A stretch of 27,834 nt of DNA from assembly GCA_937901465.1 (NCBI GenBank), contig CALGTU010000146.1, positions 1 through 27,834 of the forward strand, read 5' to 3'. Source of the stretch: an uncultured Clostridia bacterium. Lineage in GTDB: Bacteria > Bacillota > Clostridia > Oscillospirales > Ruminococcaceae. A model generated the notes under the pieces. It was not told where the DNA came from, searched no databases, and saw only the letters and a program-made list of their open reading frames with translations. A program made the position numbers and the translations under genes. The number at the start of each line of letters is the position of its first letter. Positions within the stretch are counted from its first letter, which is position 1. This document shows, piece after piece, positions 5,468-14,651 of the stretch.

Positions 5468-8400
5468 TTATGTGCAGATTATTTCGCTTGATGTCATTGT
5501 TTTCTTTACATAGATTTTCTTATCGATTCTTTCCTTAAGGTCAGGCACATGAGAAATTATTCCTATGAGTCTGTCGCCCTGAGTAAGACTGTTAAGAACA
5601 CCTATAGCCTGTTCGAGCGAATTGGCATCAAGTCCACCGAAGCCTTCATCTATAAACATTGATTCAATATGAATTCCGCCACTGTTGCTCTGAATAACAT
5701 CTGAAAGTCCGAGTGCAAGAGCGAGCGACGCCTTGAACCCTTCACCACCAGAAAGTGATTTTACGGTTCTTGGCTTACCGCTGAAGTTATCATAAACATC
5801 GATTTCAAGCCCTGTCTGTTTACGGAGATTATCAACTTCGTCCTGCTGAACAAGAAGGTATCTGTTTTCGCTCATCTTAAGGAGGCGTTCATTTGCCTTA
5901 TCAAGAATTCTGCGGAAATATGTTCTCTGAACATACTGTTCGAAAGTAATCTTCTGCTTTCCTGCAAGTTCTCCGTTTGCTGTTTTTGAAATATCGCATA
6001 CAAGAGAATATTCCTTTTCGAGTTTATTTCTCTGAACATATTTTTCCTTGATGAATTCGAGAGTTTTGAGATTTCCTTCGAGTCTTGAAGCAACTCTGAT
6101 ATATTCGCTTTCGATTGTTTCTGTTTCTTTGGAAAGAACATCGTTCTTTGCTTTGAGTTCAGAAACATCAACTCTTTCCTTGCCTTCTGTCTGTTCGAAA
6201 ATCTGTTCGTATCTTGCCTTCTGAGCAGTAACTTCATCGTTATATTCAGAAAGTTCTTTCTTCATCTGTGAGAGAAGGTTTTCTTCAATAACCGAAGATT
6301 TATAATCATCTTCAGAAGCAAATCCGTTTTCTGAAAGTGATGCTTTATAATCTTCAACTGCTTTGTTGTATCCTTCTTCGGCAGATGTTTTTCTTTCTTC
6401 TGCCTCTTTAAGAACAGCACTGTTGTTTTCAACGAGAATCTTACATTCGTTATAAGCAGTTTCAGCGTCTTTAAGAGCAGTTTCCATTGTTTCAAGTTCT
6501 GATTCAAGAACCGCTATGTTTTCGAGCGCTTCTTCCTTTGTAGGATAATCGAGGAAAGAAAGAACATTTTCATATGACGCTGTTCTTTCCTTGACAGCAC
6601 TGAGAGTTTCGGAACGTTCCTTGATTTTTTCAGCAAGAGTTTTTTCAGATTCAGCAGCTTTAACTTTAAGCTCTTCGATTTTTTCTGTAAGCTCTGCCTT
6701 TTTCTGCTTTGCTTCTTCTATGAGCTTATGTTCGTTTTCAAGTTCTCTTGCTTCTTCTTCAAGCTTTTTCTGTTCTGTTATTATAAGCTCGGGAAGATTA
6801 TCAACAGTTATTTCTATTCCCGGGAAGAATCTATCTGTTTCAGCTTTAAGATGCTGAGCTGTCTGTTCGAAAGCGGCACTCTTTTCGTTTGCCGAGTTAG
6901 CCGCACTCTGAAGTCGCTTGAAAAGTCTGTCTCTTTCTTCGCGAAGTTCTGCGAGTTTTTCGTCACTTACAGCGCCTGCTTCCATTTTGGCAGGGTTGGG
7001 GTGATGATAAGAACCACATACAGGACAAGGCTTGTCATCCTGAAGTTCTGCTGCCATTATGCCTGCTTGTGAACGGAAGAACGCAAACTCTGCTTTTGTA
7101 TAAGCATCAAGAGCGTTGTTATAGTTCTTTTCAACAGTATAATAGCTCTTTCTGAGCATTTTGAGTTCGTTATTGAACGAGAGCATATCTTTTGTAAGAG
7201 ATGCCATATTTTCAACTTTTTCATAGCGTGTCTGTATCTTCTGAATTTTTGTTTCAGATGATATAAAACGAACTTCAGCATCAGAAACCTCAGCGAGTTC
7301 CTTTTCGCATTCAGCAAGTTCTTCTTTAGCAGATTCTCCCGCTTCTCTTGCGGCAGTTTCTGCTGCTTCAAAAATGCTGTCCTGTGCTTTGAGTTTTTCT
7401 ATCTGGCTACCCAAAAGTATGAGATTTTCATATCGTGGAAGATGTCTTTTAATCTGTTCGATACGGCTGAGTTTTGCGTTTCTCTGTGGAATTTCTTCCT
7501 GACAACGAAGAAGTTCCTTTTCAAGTTCTTCAAGTCTCGGAGCGGCATCTTTAGATGCAACTTCAAGTTCTGAAAGTGAAGAAACAGCTTCATCGAAAAG
7601 TTGTTTTTCTCTGATCAACGCCTTTTCTTTGGGAAGAACATTCTTTATCGCTTTCTCTGCTCTTAAAACCTTTTCAGACATTTCTGTCATATCATCTTTC
7701 TTATCACCGAGTTCGGCAAGTTTGAAACGAAGGTTTTCGTATTCATCAAAAAGCTTGTTTGTTTCTTCTGCCTTTGAATATTCTGTATGGATTTTCTGCA
7801 TCTCTTCACGCTTCGCGTCAAAGAGTGCTTTTTTCTCATCGCGTACAGCGGTATCCTTTTCGTTGAGGTCTGAAAGTGCGGCAACGAGTTCTGTTATCTT
7901 ATTGATATCCTTTTCTTCAAGAAGTTTTGCAAGTTCGCTATCTTCGCTTTCGGGAGTTACACCTTCGCAATACTGTTTTACCGCATCTGTATTCTTTTCA
8001 AGAGCGTATGAAATTTCAGCAGTTCTTGATTTCAAAACATTCTGGAAAGACTGAAAATATGTTGTATCAAAAACTTTTCTGAATATTTCGGAACGTTCCT
8101 TACTGTCAGCATGGAGAAGTTTTAAAAATTCACCCTGAGCGAGCATTCCGATATATTTGAAACGCTTATAGTCAACGCCTAAAATAGCTTCGATTTCAGC
8201 GTTTACATTCTTTTCACCAGCACAGGTATAATTTTTTGTTTCTAAAGTTGCGTTGGCATTTTCTGTTGTTTCGCCTTCGGAGTTTTTCTTCTTTCTCTTA
8301 TATGAAGGATTTCTTCTTACTGTATAAATCTCATCTTTGTTAGAGAAAACAAGTTCTACAAAAGTGGGTGTATTATCGTTTGCGAAATCACTTCTTATCA

Positions 8401-8593
8401 TATCTGATGTTCTGTTATCGCCACTTGCTTTTCCGAAAAGAGCATAACAGATACCATCGAAAATTGTTGTCTTTCCCGCACCGGTATCACCTGTTATGAG
8501 AAAAAGTCCCTTCTGACCGAATTTTTCAAAATCGATTTCGGCTTTATCGGCATATGGGCCGAACGCGCTGAGGGTAAGTTTTATAAGTTTCAT
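5468..8593 (-). CDS. sbcC: Exonuclease subunit SbcC (Rad50-like SMC ATPase)
   Basis: SbcC is the ATPase half of the SbcCD nuclease, which opens DNA hairpins and processes double-strand ends and protein-blocked ends. The 1,041-residue protein has the full architecture. An N-terminal ATPase lobe carries Walker A GDTGAGKTT (residues 35-43). Two long coiled coils rich in E, K and L flank a zinc hook CPVC near residue 523. The C-terminal lobe has the ABC signature SLSGGEGFKASLALALGLSD (about 944-963), Walker B MFIDEGFGGLD (about 977-987) and the switch histidine in IGIISH. Its first four bases overlap the end of sbcD, so the pair is translationally coupled. Length is normal and no frame break is seen. 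The terminator at 5431-5463 ends the transcript. Confidence 0.97.
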   Translation of the reverse strand: MKLIKLTLSAFGPYADKAEIDFEKFGQKGLFLITGDTGAGKTTIFDGICYALFGKASGDNRTSDMIRSDFANDNTPTFVELVFSNKDEIYTVRRNPSYKRKKKNSEGETTENANATLETKNYTCAGEKNVNAEIEAILGVDYKRFKYIGMLAQGEFLKLLHADSKERSEIFRKVFDTTYFQSFQNVLKSRTAEISYALEKNTDAVKQYCEGVTPESEDSELAKLLEEKDINKITELVAALSDLNEKDTAVRDEKKALFDAKREEMQKIHTEYSKAEETNKLFDEYENLRFKLAELGDKKDDMTEMSEKVLRAEKAIKNVLPKEKALIREKQLFDEAVSSLSELEVASKDAAPRLEELEKELLRCQEEIPQRNAKLSRIEQIKRHLPRYENLILLGSQIEKLKAQDSIFEAAETAAREAGESAKEELAECEKELAEVSDAEVRFISSETKIQKIQTRYEKVENMASLTKDMLSFNNELKMLRKSYYTVEKNYNNALDAYTKAEFAFFRSQAGIMAAELQDDKPCPVCGSYHHPNPAKMEAGAVSDEKLAELREERDRLFKRLQSAANSANEKSAAFEQTAQHLKAETDRFFPGIEITVDNLPELIITEQKKLEEEARELENEHKLIEEAKQKKAELTEKIEELKVKAAESEKTLAEKIKERSETLSAVKERTASYENVLSFLDYPTKEEALENIAVLESELETMETALKDAETAYNECKILVENNSAVLKEAEERKTSAEEGYNKAVEDYKASLSENGFASEDDYKSSVIEENLLSQMKKELSEYNDEVTAQKARYEQIFEQTEGKERVDVSELKAKNDVLSKETETIESEYIRVASRLEGNLKTLEFIKEKYVQRNKLEKEYSLVCDISKTANGELAGKQKITFEQYVQRTYFRRILDKANERLLKMSENRYLLVQQDEVDNLRKQTGLEIDVYDNFSGKPRTVKSLSGGEGFKASLALALGLSDVIQSNSGGIHIESMFIDEGFGGLDANSLEQAIGVLNSLTQGDRLIGIISHVPDLKERIDKKIYVKKTMTSSEIICT

Positions 8594-9732
8594 ATAATAT
8601 CTCTTGCTCCTTCCTCAAACGCTTTTCTTACTACCGATATTTTATCTTCTGTGAGTTCAACACCGTTCTGTAATGCATAGAACTCAGCAAAAAGTTCTTC
8701 AGGGGATTTTTCATCTATATTTTCTGCGGAATGTATTTCTGCATCATGAGCTGTTCTGCTGTTTTCAAAATCAATATGCATAAGATTAGGATAAATCGAA
8801 CGGAGCTTTCCTACTGCATCATAAAGTTCGTCTTCATCTGTTAAAACTGCATAGATGTAGTCGTCATCATCAAGAGAAATTGTTGTTTTCATAAGGTCTT
8901 TGAGTTTACCTTTGATTTTTCTCATATCTCTTCTTGGCGTTACGGGGATTTTATCAACCGAAACGCTTCCCTTTCCTTCGAGAGAAACAACTGTTACAGA
9001 TTTTGTCTGTTGAATTTCAGAAAGAGAGTATTTCAAAGGAGAACCCGCATATCTTACTGTATCTCTTCCGATGCTCTGTGCTGAATGGATATGTCCCAAA
9101 GCGACATAATCAAAACAGTCAAAAACAGAAACATCAACATTATCAATTCCGCCTACATTTATCTGTTCTGATTCACATCTTACGGGTTCGGCACCGCTGT
9201 TTGTTATAAACTGATGCGCAATAAGAACATTTCTTTCTTTTCTGTCGATATCGGCATGCTTTATGATAGCACGTACTGCGTCATCATAGGTTTCAATTTT
9301 ATCATCGGGATAGTAAGGTTTTACATATTCGGGTCTTACAAAAGGAAGCATATAAACATTTACTTCTCCGAAAATATCTTTATATGTGTATTTTTTAAGA
9401 GTTCCATCAAAGTTTGAATAAATCATTACGCCCTTCGAACTCATAAGACGGCTTCCGAATGAAAGACGTTCTTTTCCGTCGTGGTTTCCGCTTATCATAT
9501 AAACGGCAATACCTTTTTCTGAAAGGTCGGTAATAAATTTATCGAGAACTTCAACAGCGTTTGAAGAAGGAACACTTTTATCATAAACATCGCCCGCAAC
9601 AAAAACAGCGTCAACTTTTTCAACTGTCGCGGTATGTATAATCTTTGAAAGTATGAATTCCTGATCTTCGGTCATATCATAACCGTAAACCGTTCTGCCT
9701 ATATGCAGATCTGAAATATGCAGAAATTTCAA
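8590..9732 (-). CDS. sbcD: Exonuclease subunit SbcD (Mre11-like nuclease)
   Basis: SbcD is the metal-dependent phosphoesterase of SbcCD. The 380-residue protein shows the calcineurin-like metal-binding motifs in order: DLHIG (Asp8, His10), AGDVYD (Asp48), SGNHDG (Asn83, His84, Asp85), LIAHQF, and GHIHSA. These coordinate the two catalytic manganese ions. The C-terminal region is the capping and SbcC-binding part. Translation starts at a TTG codon (9732-9730) preceded by GGAGGG seven nt upstream; no ATG fits the ribosome binding site or the family N-terminus MKFLHISDLH. It is the first gene of the sbcDC operon. Confidence 0.96.
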   Translation of the reverse strand: MKFLHISDLHIGRTVYGYDMTEDQEFILSKIIHTATVEKVDAVFVAGDVYDKSVPSSNAVEVLDKFITDLSEKGIAVYMISGNHDGKERLSFGSRLMSSKGVMIYSNFDGTLKKYTYKDIFGEVNVYMLPFVRPEYVKPYYPDDKIETYDDAVRAIIKHADIDRKERNVLIAHQFITNSGAEPVRCESEQINVGGIDNVDVSVFDCFDYVALGHIHSAQSIGRDTVRYAGSPLKYSLSEIQQTKSVTVVSLEGKGSVSVDKIPVTPRRDMRKIKGKLKDLMKTTISLDDDDYIYAVLTDEDELYDAVGKLRSIYPNLMHIDFENSRTAHDAEIHSAENIDEKSPEELFAEFYALQNGVELTEDKISVVRKAFEEGARDII

Positions 9733-9773
9733 TGCAAAACCCTCCGATTATCAAAATATAAATATACAAAGTA

Positions 9774-9802
9774 ATTATATCACATAATTTCAAATAAAAC
9801 AA
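9774..9802 (-). promoter_or_regulatory. Promoter of sbcDC
   Basis: On the minus strand a weak TTGTTT (9802-9797), a 17-bp spacer and a perfect TATAAT (9779-9774) lie about 40 bp before the TTG start of sbcD. Confidence 0.7.
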
Positions 9803-9884
9803 GGAATTTTTGCATTTAAAGAATTTTAAAGGCGAAAAAAATATGGTGAAAATAGCGTTGATTTTGTGACAATTATGTGATATA
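9776..9884. repeat. Inverted 14-bp repeat shared by two divergent promoters
   Basis: AATTATGTGATATA occurs on plus at 9871-9884 and on minus at 9789-9776. In each case it runs through the spacer end into the -10 box of the promoter on its own strand. The two copies sit 81 bp apart in the sbcD/diguanylate-cyclase gap. It may be a shared operator or a coincidence of AT-rich promoter sequence. Confidence 0.55.
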
Positions 9885-9886
9885 TT
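9858..9886 (+). promoter_or_regulatory. Promoter of the Cache-GGDEF gene
   Basis: TTGATT (9858-9863), a 17-bp spacer and TATATT (9881-9886) are followed by a ribosome binding site GGAGGG at 9915-9920 and the ATG at 9926. No GEMM-type c-di-GMP riboswitch is visible in the 40-nt leader. Confidence 0.75.
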
Positions 9887-9925
9887 AATATTAGGTATAT
9901 ATTTTTTAAAGAACGGAGGGTTTTT

Positions 9926-12142
9926 ATGGGCAAAAAAGCAATATCCTTAAAGGCGAAATTCTTTATTGTTACAACTACAGTAATTGTGATACAATTTATT
10001 CTCAACGCAATCCTTTATCATTCTCTCGGGAATTTTGAATACATAGACCAGAAAATGTCGAAAGAAGTTTATTCAGAAACTCTGAATGCATATAAGCAAC
10101 TTGAAACATCTCTTACAACCCCTGCGAAATCGCTTGATATAGAAGCAAGTTATATCGCCGAAAGCATAGAGGCTACCGTTATGAGCGGAAATAATATGCC
10201 TTTATCGGCCGAAGTAGATGAGGAAATTTCTTTTGCTGAAAGATTTGATTCTCTTTCAGGAAATTCCGTTAAAATAACATCAATAACAGCATCGGCCGAA
10301 AAAAGCCTGCTTTCAATTCTCTCTGATGATACAATTTCAGGTGCGTTTATAATTCTTGATACAAATGTTTCGAAAAAAGAAGGCTCACATTCTGCATTAT
10401 ATCTCAGAAAAACCGATAAGGGTGTTTCTGTAATTTACGGAAACAATGCCAAAACAAGTCTCGACAGAACAAGAAAAATCGCTGATGAAATTGATTTTTC
10501 ACTTGAAAACGAAGAAACAGGCGTTTTATATTCTTTCTATTCAAAACCCGCTCTTTATAAGAAAAAATCCATGGCTCATTCGAGCGAATCATTCACATAC
10601 TGGGCTGCTCCCCATCGTCTTTTTGAGGGCGAAGAAAGAGTTGTTTCGTATTCAAGACCCGTTGTTTCTTCCGACGGAACATTCATAGGCGTTATCGGAT
10701 TTGAAGTTTCTGAAAAAACAATAAAATCATTTTTAACCGCAGATAGCCTTGGTTTTGGAAATTCAGGATACGCACTCTTTGATCGTTCAAACGGAATGAT
10801 CAATCTTTCAAACGCCATCGCAACAGGAGTATCTATAACCGATATAGAAACAATCTCACATCCTGTTATCGTTACTTTAAGCCGAGATTATGGTCAGAAT
10901 GTTTCTACTCTTGAAGCCGAAGACGGAAAACGTTCTTATCTTTATACTCATCATCTTGATTTTTACGATGAACAGTCTTACTTTGACGAAAGCGAAGAAT
11001 GGATGCTTGTCGGAACTGTTCCCGAAAGCTATATAACCAAACATTCAACTACTGTAAAAGGTCTTTCGGTAATAATTATGGCGACCGCTATGCTTATTGC
11101 CATACTCGTTTCTGTTTTCGTTATTACTATTACAACTTCAAAAGCTTCAAAGCTTTCAAAAACAGTAGAAAATCTTAAAAACGATCGTTCAAAATCTCTT
11201 GTCCTTGAAAGAGTAGGAATAAAAGAAATCGACACCCTCTCTGAAGTTATAGAATCATACAGTGAATCCGTTTCTGTAAACTCTGCAAAGAAATCAAAGA
11301 TTGTTGACCTTATTTCAAACCCTATTGCAACATTTGAAATAAGCAAGAACGAAGACAAGGTTTTTGTTTCAAACTCAATAGTAAACATTCTTCAACTTAA
11401 TCCCGCAATTATAATAAACGGATATATAAACAAAAAAGAATGGGATGAAATCTATAACAGCATAACCGCTTCTGAAAACATTTCATACGAAGGAAGCTAT
11501 CATGTAAACAAAGAAGCAGGAAACGAAACCGGTGGTCAGTGGCTCAAGATAAACACATATGAATCCGAAAAGTATATCATAGGTGTTATAACTGATATTT
11601 CAGAACAGATACTCGAAAGAAAACGTATTGAATACGAACGCAGTCACGATGCTCTCACAGGTATCATCAACAGAAGAACATTCCTTTTAAGAACCGAAGA
11701 AATTCTCGGAAACTGCAAAAATGCCGTTGTTGCTTTATGGGATATAAAGAATATAAAATTCATCAACAACAAATACGGCCATGAAAACGGCGATAAGCTT
11801 ATAAAAGCCGCAACAAGAGTTCTTGATTCGGTTTCAAACGACAGACATACCATAACCGCAAGGCTCTCTGGTGATGAATTTGTAACTATATTCTTTGGTG
11901 AAAAAGATGTTTCGTTCTATAAAAAGGAAGTTAAAAATCTTTATGAACTTCTTTCAAATGTTGTTATCGAAACGCCCGATGGCACAGAAATCAAGATTGA
12001 AGCCGCTGTCGGAACCGCTTGTTACCCATTTGACGCACCCGACATAAAAGGACTTTTACGTTGTACAGACAGCACACTTCTTAACAACAAAAACGAAAAC
12101 GGCAGACATTCTGACGGAATATTCGAATATAAAGCTTATTAA
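9926..12142 (+). CDS. Membrane diguanylate cyclase: Cache sensor, PAS-like region, GGDEF
   Basis: The 738-residue protein should make cyclic di-GMP from two GTP in response to an extracellular signal. An N-terminal membrane segment (about 12-30) leads to a large outside domain of about 340 residues, whose segment SRPVVSSDGTFIGVIGFEVS is typical of a double-Cache sensor. A second membrane segment (about 379-402) is followed by a helical linker, a PAS-like region (about 455-560) and a GGDEF domain from about 570. In that domain the DALTGIINRR entry motif, the metal-binding Asp in WDIKNIKFIN, and KYGHENGD are intact. The signature reads SGDEF; Ser in place of the first Gly is generally tolerated. 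I see no RxxD inhibitory I-site before the signature, so product inhibition may be absent. It faces two EAL-domain genes just downstream. Confidence 0.93.
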   Translation: MGKKAISLKAKFFIVTTTVIVIQFILNAILYHSLGNFEYIDQKMSKEVYSETLNAYKQLETSLTTPAKSLDIEASYIAESIEATVMSGNNMPLSAEVDEEISFAERFDSLSGNSVKITSITASAEKSLLSILSDDTISGAFIILDTNVSKKEGSHSALYLRKTDKGVSVIYGNNAKTSLDRTRKIADEIDFSLENEETGVLYSFYSKPALYKKKSMAHSSESFTYWAAPHRLFEGEERVVSYSRPVVSSDGTFIGVIGFEVSEKTIKSFLTADSLGFGNSGYALFDRSNGMINLSNAIATGVSITDIETISHPVIVTLSRDYGQNVSTLEAEDGKRSYLYTHHLDFYDEQSYFDESEEWMLVGTVPESYITKHSTTVKGLSVIIMATAMLIAILVSVFVITITTSKASKLSKTVENLKNDRSKSLVLERVGIKEIDTLSEVIESYSESVSVNSAKKSKIVDLISNPIATFEISKNEDKVFVSNSIVNILQLNPAIIINGYINKKEWDEIYNSITASENISYEGSYHVNKEAGNETGGQWLKINTYESEKYIIGVITDISEQILERKRIEYERSHDALTGIINRRTFLLRTEEILGNCKNAVVALWDIKNIKFINNKYGHENGDKLIKAATRVLDSVSNDRHTITARLSGDEFVTIFFGEKDVSFYKKEVKNLYELLSNVVIETPDGTEIKIEAAVGTACYPFDAPDIKGLLRCTDSTLLNNKNENGRHSDGIFEYKAY

Positions 12143-12147
12143 AAATC

Positions 12148-12182
12148 TCAAGGGTATCGGAAAAGAAATCCGTTACCCTTGA
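12148..12182 (+). terminator. Hairpin between the GGDEF gene and dtd
   Basis: The stem TCAAGGGTA/TACCCTTGA (12148-12156 with 12174-12182) extends by CGGA/TCCG, so it is stable. Only TTTATG follows, a poor T-tract, and the dtd start is 23 bp on with no clear promoter between. Partial termination or read-through into dtd is likely. Confidence 0.5.
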
Positions 12183-12204
12183 TTTATGACGAAAGGAAAA
12201 CACC

Positions 12205-12654
12205 ATGAAATTTGTAATACAGAGAGTTACTTCGGCTTCGGTTGAGGTTGATGAAAAAATTGTCGGGAAAATAGGCAAAGGATTTCTCGTTTTAATAGGT
12301 ATCGGAAAAGAAGATAACGAAGAAATCGCTGATAAGATGATTAAAAAGCTTATAGGAATGAGAATTTTTGAAGACGAAAACGGAAAGACAAATCTTAGTC
12401 TTAATGATGTTTCGGGAGAACTTCTTCTTATATCACAGTTTACGCTTTATGCTGATTGTAAAAAAGGAAACCGTCCGTCATTCATAAACGCCGGTTCACC
12501 TGACGAAGCAAACAGACTTTATGAATATATAATCTCTGAATGTAAAAAAGAAATAAGTATTGTTGAAAAAGGAGTATTCGGTGCAGATATGAAAGTTGCG
12601 CTTCTGAATGACGGTCCTTTCACAATAATCCTTGACAGCAGAGATATTCTTTAA
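12205..12654 (+). CDS. dtd: D-aminoacyl-tRNA deacylase
   Basis: DTD hydrolyses D-amino acids, and glycine mischarged on tRNA-Ala, from tRNAs, protecting translation in the cytoplasm. The 149-residue length is exactly typical. The N-terminus MKFVIQRVTSASVEVDE and the family signature SQFTLYADCKKGNRPSF are present, as is the C-terminal active-site region NDGPFTIILDS, which corresponds to the Gly-cisPro element (usually NGPVT). The ribosome binding site AAAGGA lies at 12192-12197. It has no visible promoter of its own and lies 62 bp after the diguanylate cyclase gene. A functional link with c-di-GMP is not expected. Confidence 0.96.
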   Translation: MKFVIQRVTSASVEVDEKIVGKIGKGFLVLIGIGKEDNEEIADKMIKKLIGMRIFEDENGKTNLSLNDVSGELLLISQFTLYADCKKGNRPSFINAGSPDEANRLYEYIISECKKEISIVEKGVFGADMKVALLNDGPFTIILDSRDIL

Positions 12655-12667
12655 TATTTATAAACAA

Positions 12668-12706
12668 AAGCTCCTGTGCTGAATAAGCACAGGAGCTTGG
12701 TTTTTT
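12668..12706. terminator. Bidirectional intrinsic terminator between dtd and the EAL operon
   Basis: A 13-bp perfect stem AAGCTCCTGTGCT/AGCACAGGAGCTT encloses a 5-nt loop and is followed by GG and six T on plus. From the other side it gives TTTTGTTTA after the stem. It stops both converging transcripts. Confidence 0.92.
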
Positions 12707-14651
12707 ATTCATATTTTGAATGTGTGAAAGAAAGTTCGGTAGAAAGCGAGAAATTATTGAGATATTCTAAAAATTCAACGCCGGGAACCGCTTTTGAGAA
12801 ATAATACCCTTGAAAATAATCGCATTTGAGTTCAAGAAGTTTATCTATATGCGCTATTGTTTCAACACCTTCCATAACGATTTCTGTTCCGAGTTGCTGA
12901 AGCATATAGAAAGTATTTTTAAGGGTTGCATAGGCCTTTGGATTATCAAGCGATGACCAGAGAATACTTTTATCAATCTTGACACAGTCAAACGGAAGCG
13001 CATATACATAAGAAAGGTTTGAATAACCTGTTCCGTAATCGTCAAGTGCAAATTTGACACCGTTTGAAGAGAATGTATCAACGTTTCTGATTAAGTTAAC
13101 AGGTGAACCCACCGCTGCTGTTTCTGTTATTTCAAGAATGATATTCTGAGGCTTTACATCGTAATCTTTCATTATTCTGATAAATCTGTCAGCCAGTCTG
13201 TATTGCATACACTGAACGGTTGAAAGGTTTACTTCGATGTATTCTATTCCCTTTTCACAGACATTTCCGTCTCTTATGAATCTGCACACGCTTTCAAATA
13301 CAAACTCACCAATATCAAGAATAAATCCCTCTTTTTCAGCCATAGGAATAAACACCTCGGGAGAGATAAATCCCAACTGCGGATCATTGAGTCTTACGAG
13401 AGCTTCTGCCGCGATAATCTTTTTCTTTGCGGTTGAATATATAGGCTGATAGTAAACTTCAAATCCGCCGTTCATAACCGCATTTCTTACTGCTGTTCTT
13501 ATCGAATCGATACGAACTACATCGACGATATCGGAAATCTGAAGAACGTTCTTCTTGATGTTCTTGAATTCCATAATAGCTTCAACGGCATCATAATATT
13601 CGCTGATACTTCTTATATCTTCAGGACATCTTATCGCCGCTGTCTGTTGTGTCAGAATGGCAACGTCGTTTCCGTTGTTCCAGTTATGATTGAATCTTTC
13701 TACTATTGCATTTACATAATCATCAGGATTTTTATCGGGAATGTATTTCATTTTTATAGCAAAAGCCCTGTTGTTTATCATTGAAACAATGCAATCTTTT
13801 TCGAGTTTTGAAAGAAATTTTATTACATCACTGTAAATTCTGTCAACACCTTCAGAACCGAATTTTTCCTGAATTATGCGATAATCTCTTATATGAACAA
13901 CTATTACAAGAAATTTCTTTCTCGAAATAAACTCTGAATTGAGAAATTCAACAAACATCTTGTATCTCATAGCGCCCGTAGGTTCATAAACTTCCTCAGG
14001 ATTCTGAATGAAGAATATCATTATTACCGATGAAAGTGCAACTGTGAAATTCTGAAGAAGAATCTGCGGGAAAATCGCCTGAACAATAACTGTTATTATT
14101 GTCATAGCAATTATAACCCCAAACGCTACTATCTGTTTGTGGCTGAATACAGTTCTGTATACTATCGTTATAACAAAAATATAAACAAGATAATAGAAAA
14201 GAATTGTATAGATGATGTTGAAGAAGATTCCTTTACAGAACCGACCCGCATTATCAAAGTAGAAAAATAGTTTTGTAGCACCCGTTGTGACAAGCAGAAT
14301 AAAGAACGCTGTAAACGGTGCCCATACAAGAAAACGATGGAACGACAACTTGATATCTATCTTTGCAAGGCAAAGAGACAGAAGCAGAAGCGTTATCATT
14401 GTCAGACAATCAAATATGTAATACAAAATATTCATCGAATATTTTATAAACGGACTTGTCACGAAAGGATTCTGTATCGCCATAGCACCCATTGTATCGA
14501 AAAAGGTTGTAGCTATACCATAAACAATAAGGAGGGTATAAAGACGATACTGCATAAACGGCAGTTTCTTTTTGAGCGAATGGTAGATAAAAAGAAGTGT
14601 GAATGTAAAGAAGGCACATATATCAAAATACATATTATACATTGTAATCAT
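12705..14651 (-). CDS. Membrane c-di-GMP phosphodiesterase: multi-TM sensor, degenerate GGDEF, active EAL
   Basis: The 648-residue protein should hydrolyse cyclic di-GMP to pGpG. About seven hydrophobic segments fill residues 1-220. A GGDEF-like domain (about 230-370) follows that is degenerate: NNRAF stands where GGDEF should be. The EAL domain (about 385-640) keeps every usual catalytic or metal residue I can check: AEALVR, the Asn in EVNLS, ITET, the DDYGTG pair, VKIDKS, VMEGVET and FQGYYFSK. The start ATG overlaps the stop of the upstream gene (TAATG), with the ribosome binding site AAAGGAGGT inside that gene's last codons. The two are thus translationally coupled, and both share the same domain order. 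It probably opposes the diguanylate cyclase encoded on the other strand. Confidence 0.93.
   Translation of the reverse strand: MITMYNMYFDICAFFTFTLLFIYHSLKKKLPFMQYRLYTLLIVYGIATTFFDTMGAMAIQNPFVTSPFIKYSMNILYYIFDCLTMITLLLLSLCLAKIDIKLSFHRFLVWAPFTAFFILLVTTGATKLFFYFDNAGRFCKGIFFNIIYTILFYYLVYIFVITIVYRTVFSHKQIVAFGVIIAMTIITVIVQAIFPQILLQNFTVALSSVIMIFFIQNPEEVYEPTGAMRYKMFVEFLNSEFISRKKFLVIVVHIRDYRIIQEKFGSEGVDRIYSDVIKFLSKLEKDCIVSMINNRAFAIKMKYIPDKNPDDYVNAIVERFNHNWNNGNDVAILTQQTAAIRCPEDIRSISEYYDAVEAIMEFKNIKKNVLQISDIVDVVRIDSIRTAVRNAVMNGGFEVYYQPIYSTAKKKIIAAEALVRLNDPQLGFISPEVFIPMAEKEGFILDIGEFVFESVCRFIRDGNVCEKGIEYIEVNLSTVQCMQYRLADRFIRIMKDYDVKPQNIILEITETAAVGSPVNLIRNVDTFSSNGVKFALDDYGTGYSNLSYVYALPFDCVKIDKSILWSSLDNPKAYATLKNTFYMLQQLGTEIVMEGVETIAHIDKLLELKCDYFQGYYFSKAVPGVEFLEYLNNFSLSTELSFTHSKYE

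Noticed and set aside
6591..8054. Long open frames on the plus strand antisense to sbcC
   Set aside because: They lie opposite a complete sbcC with every ATPase motif, lack ribosome binding sites and have low-complexity Ser/Phe-rich translations typical of the complement of Glu/Lys/Leu-rich coiled coils.
9887..9925. Possible c-di-GMP (GEMM) riboswitch before the GGDEF gene
   Set aside because: The leader is only about 35 nt long and contains no GEMM core.
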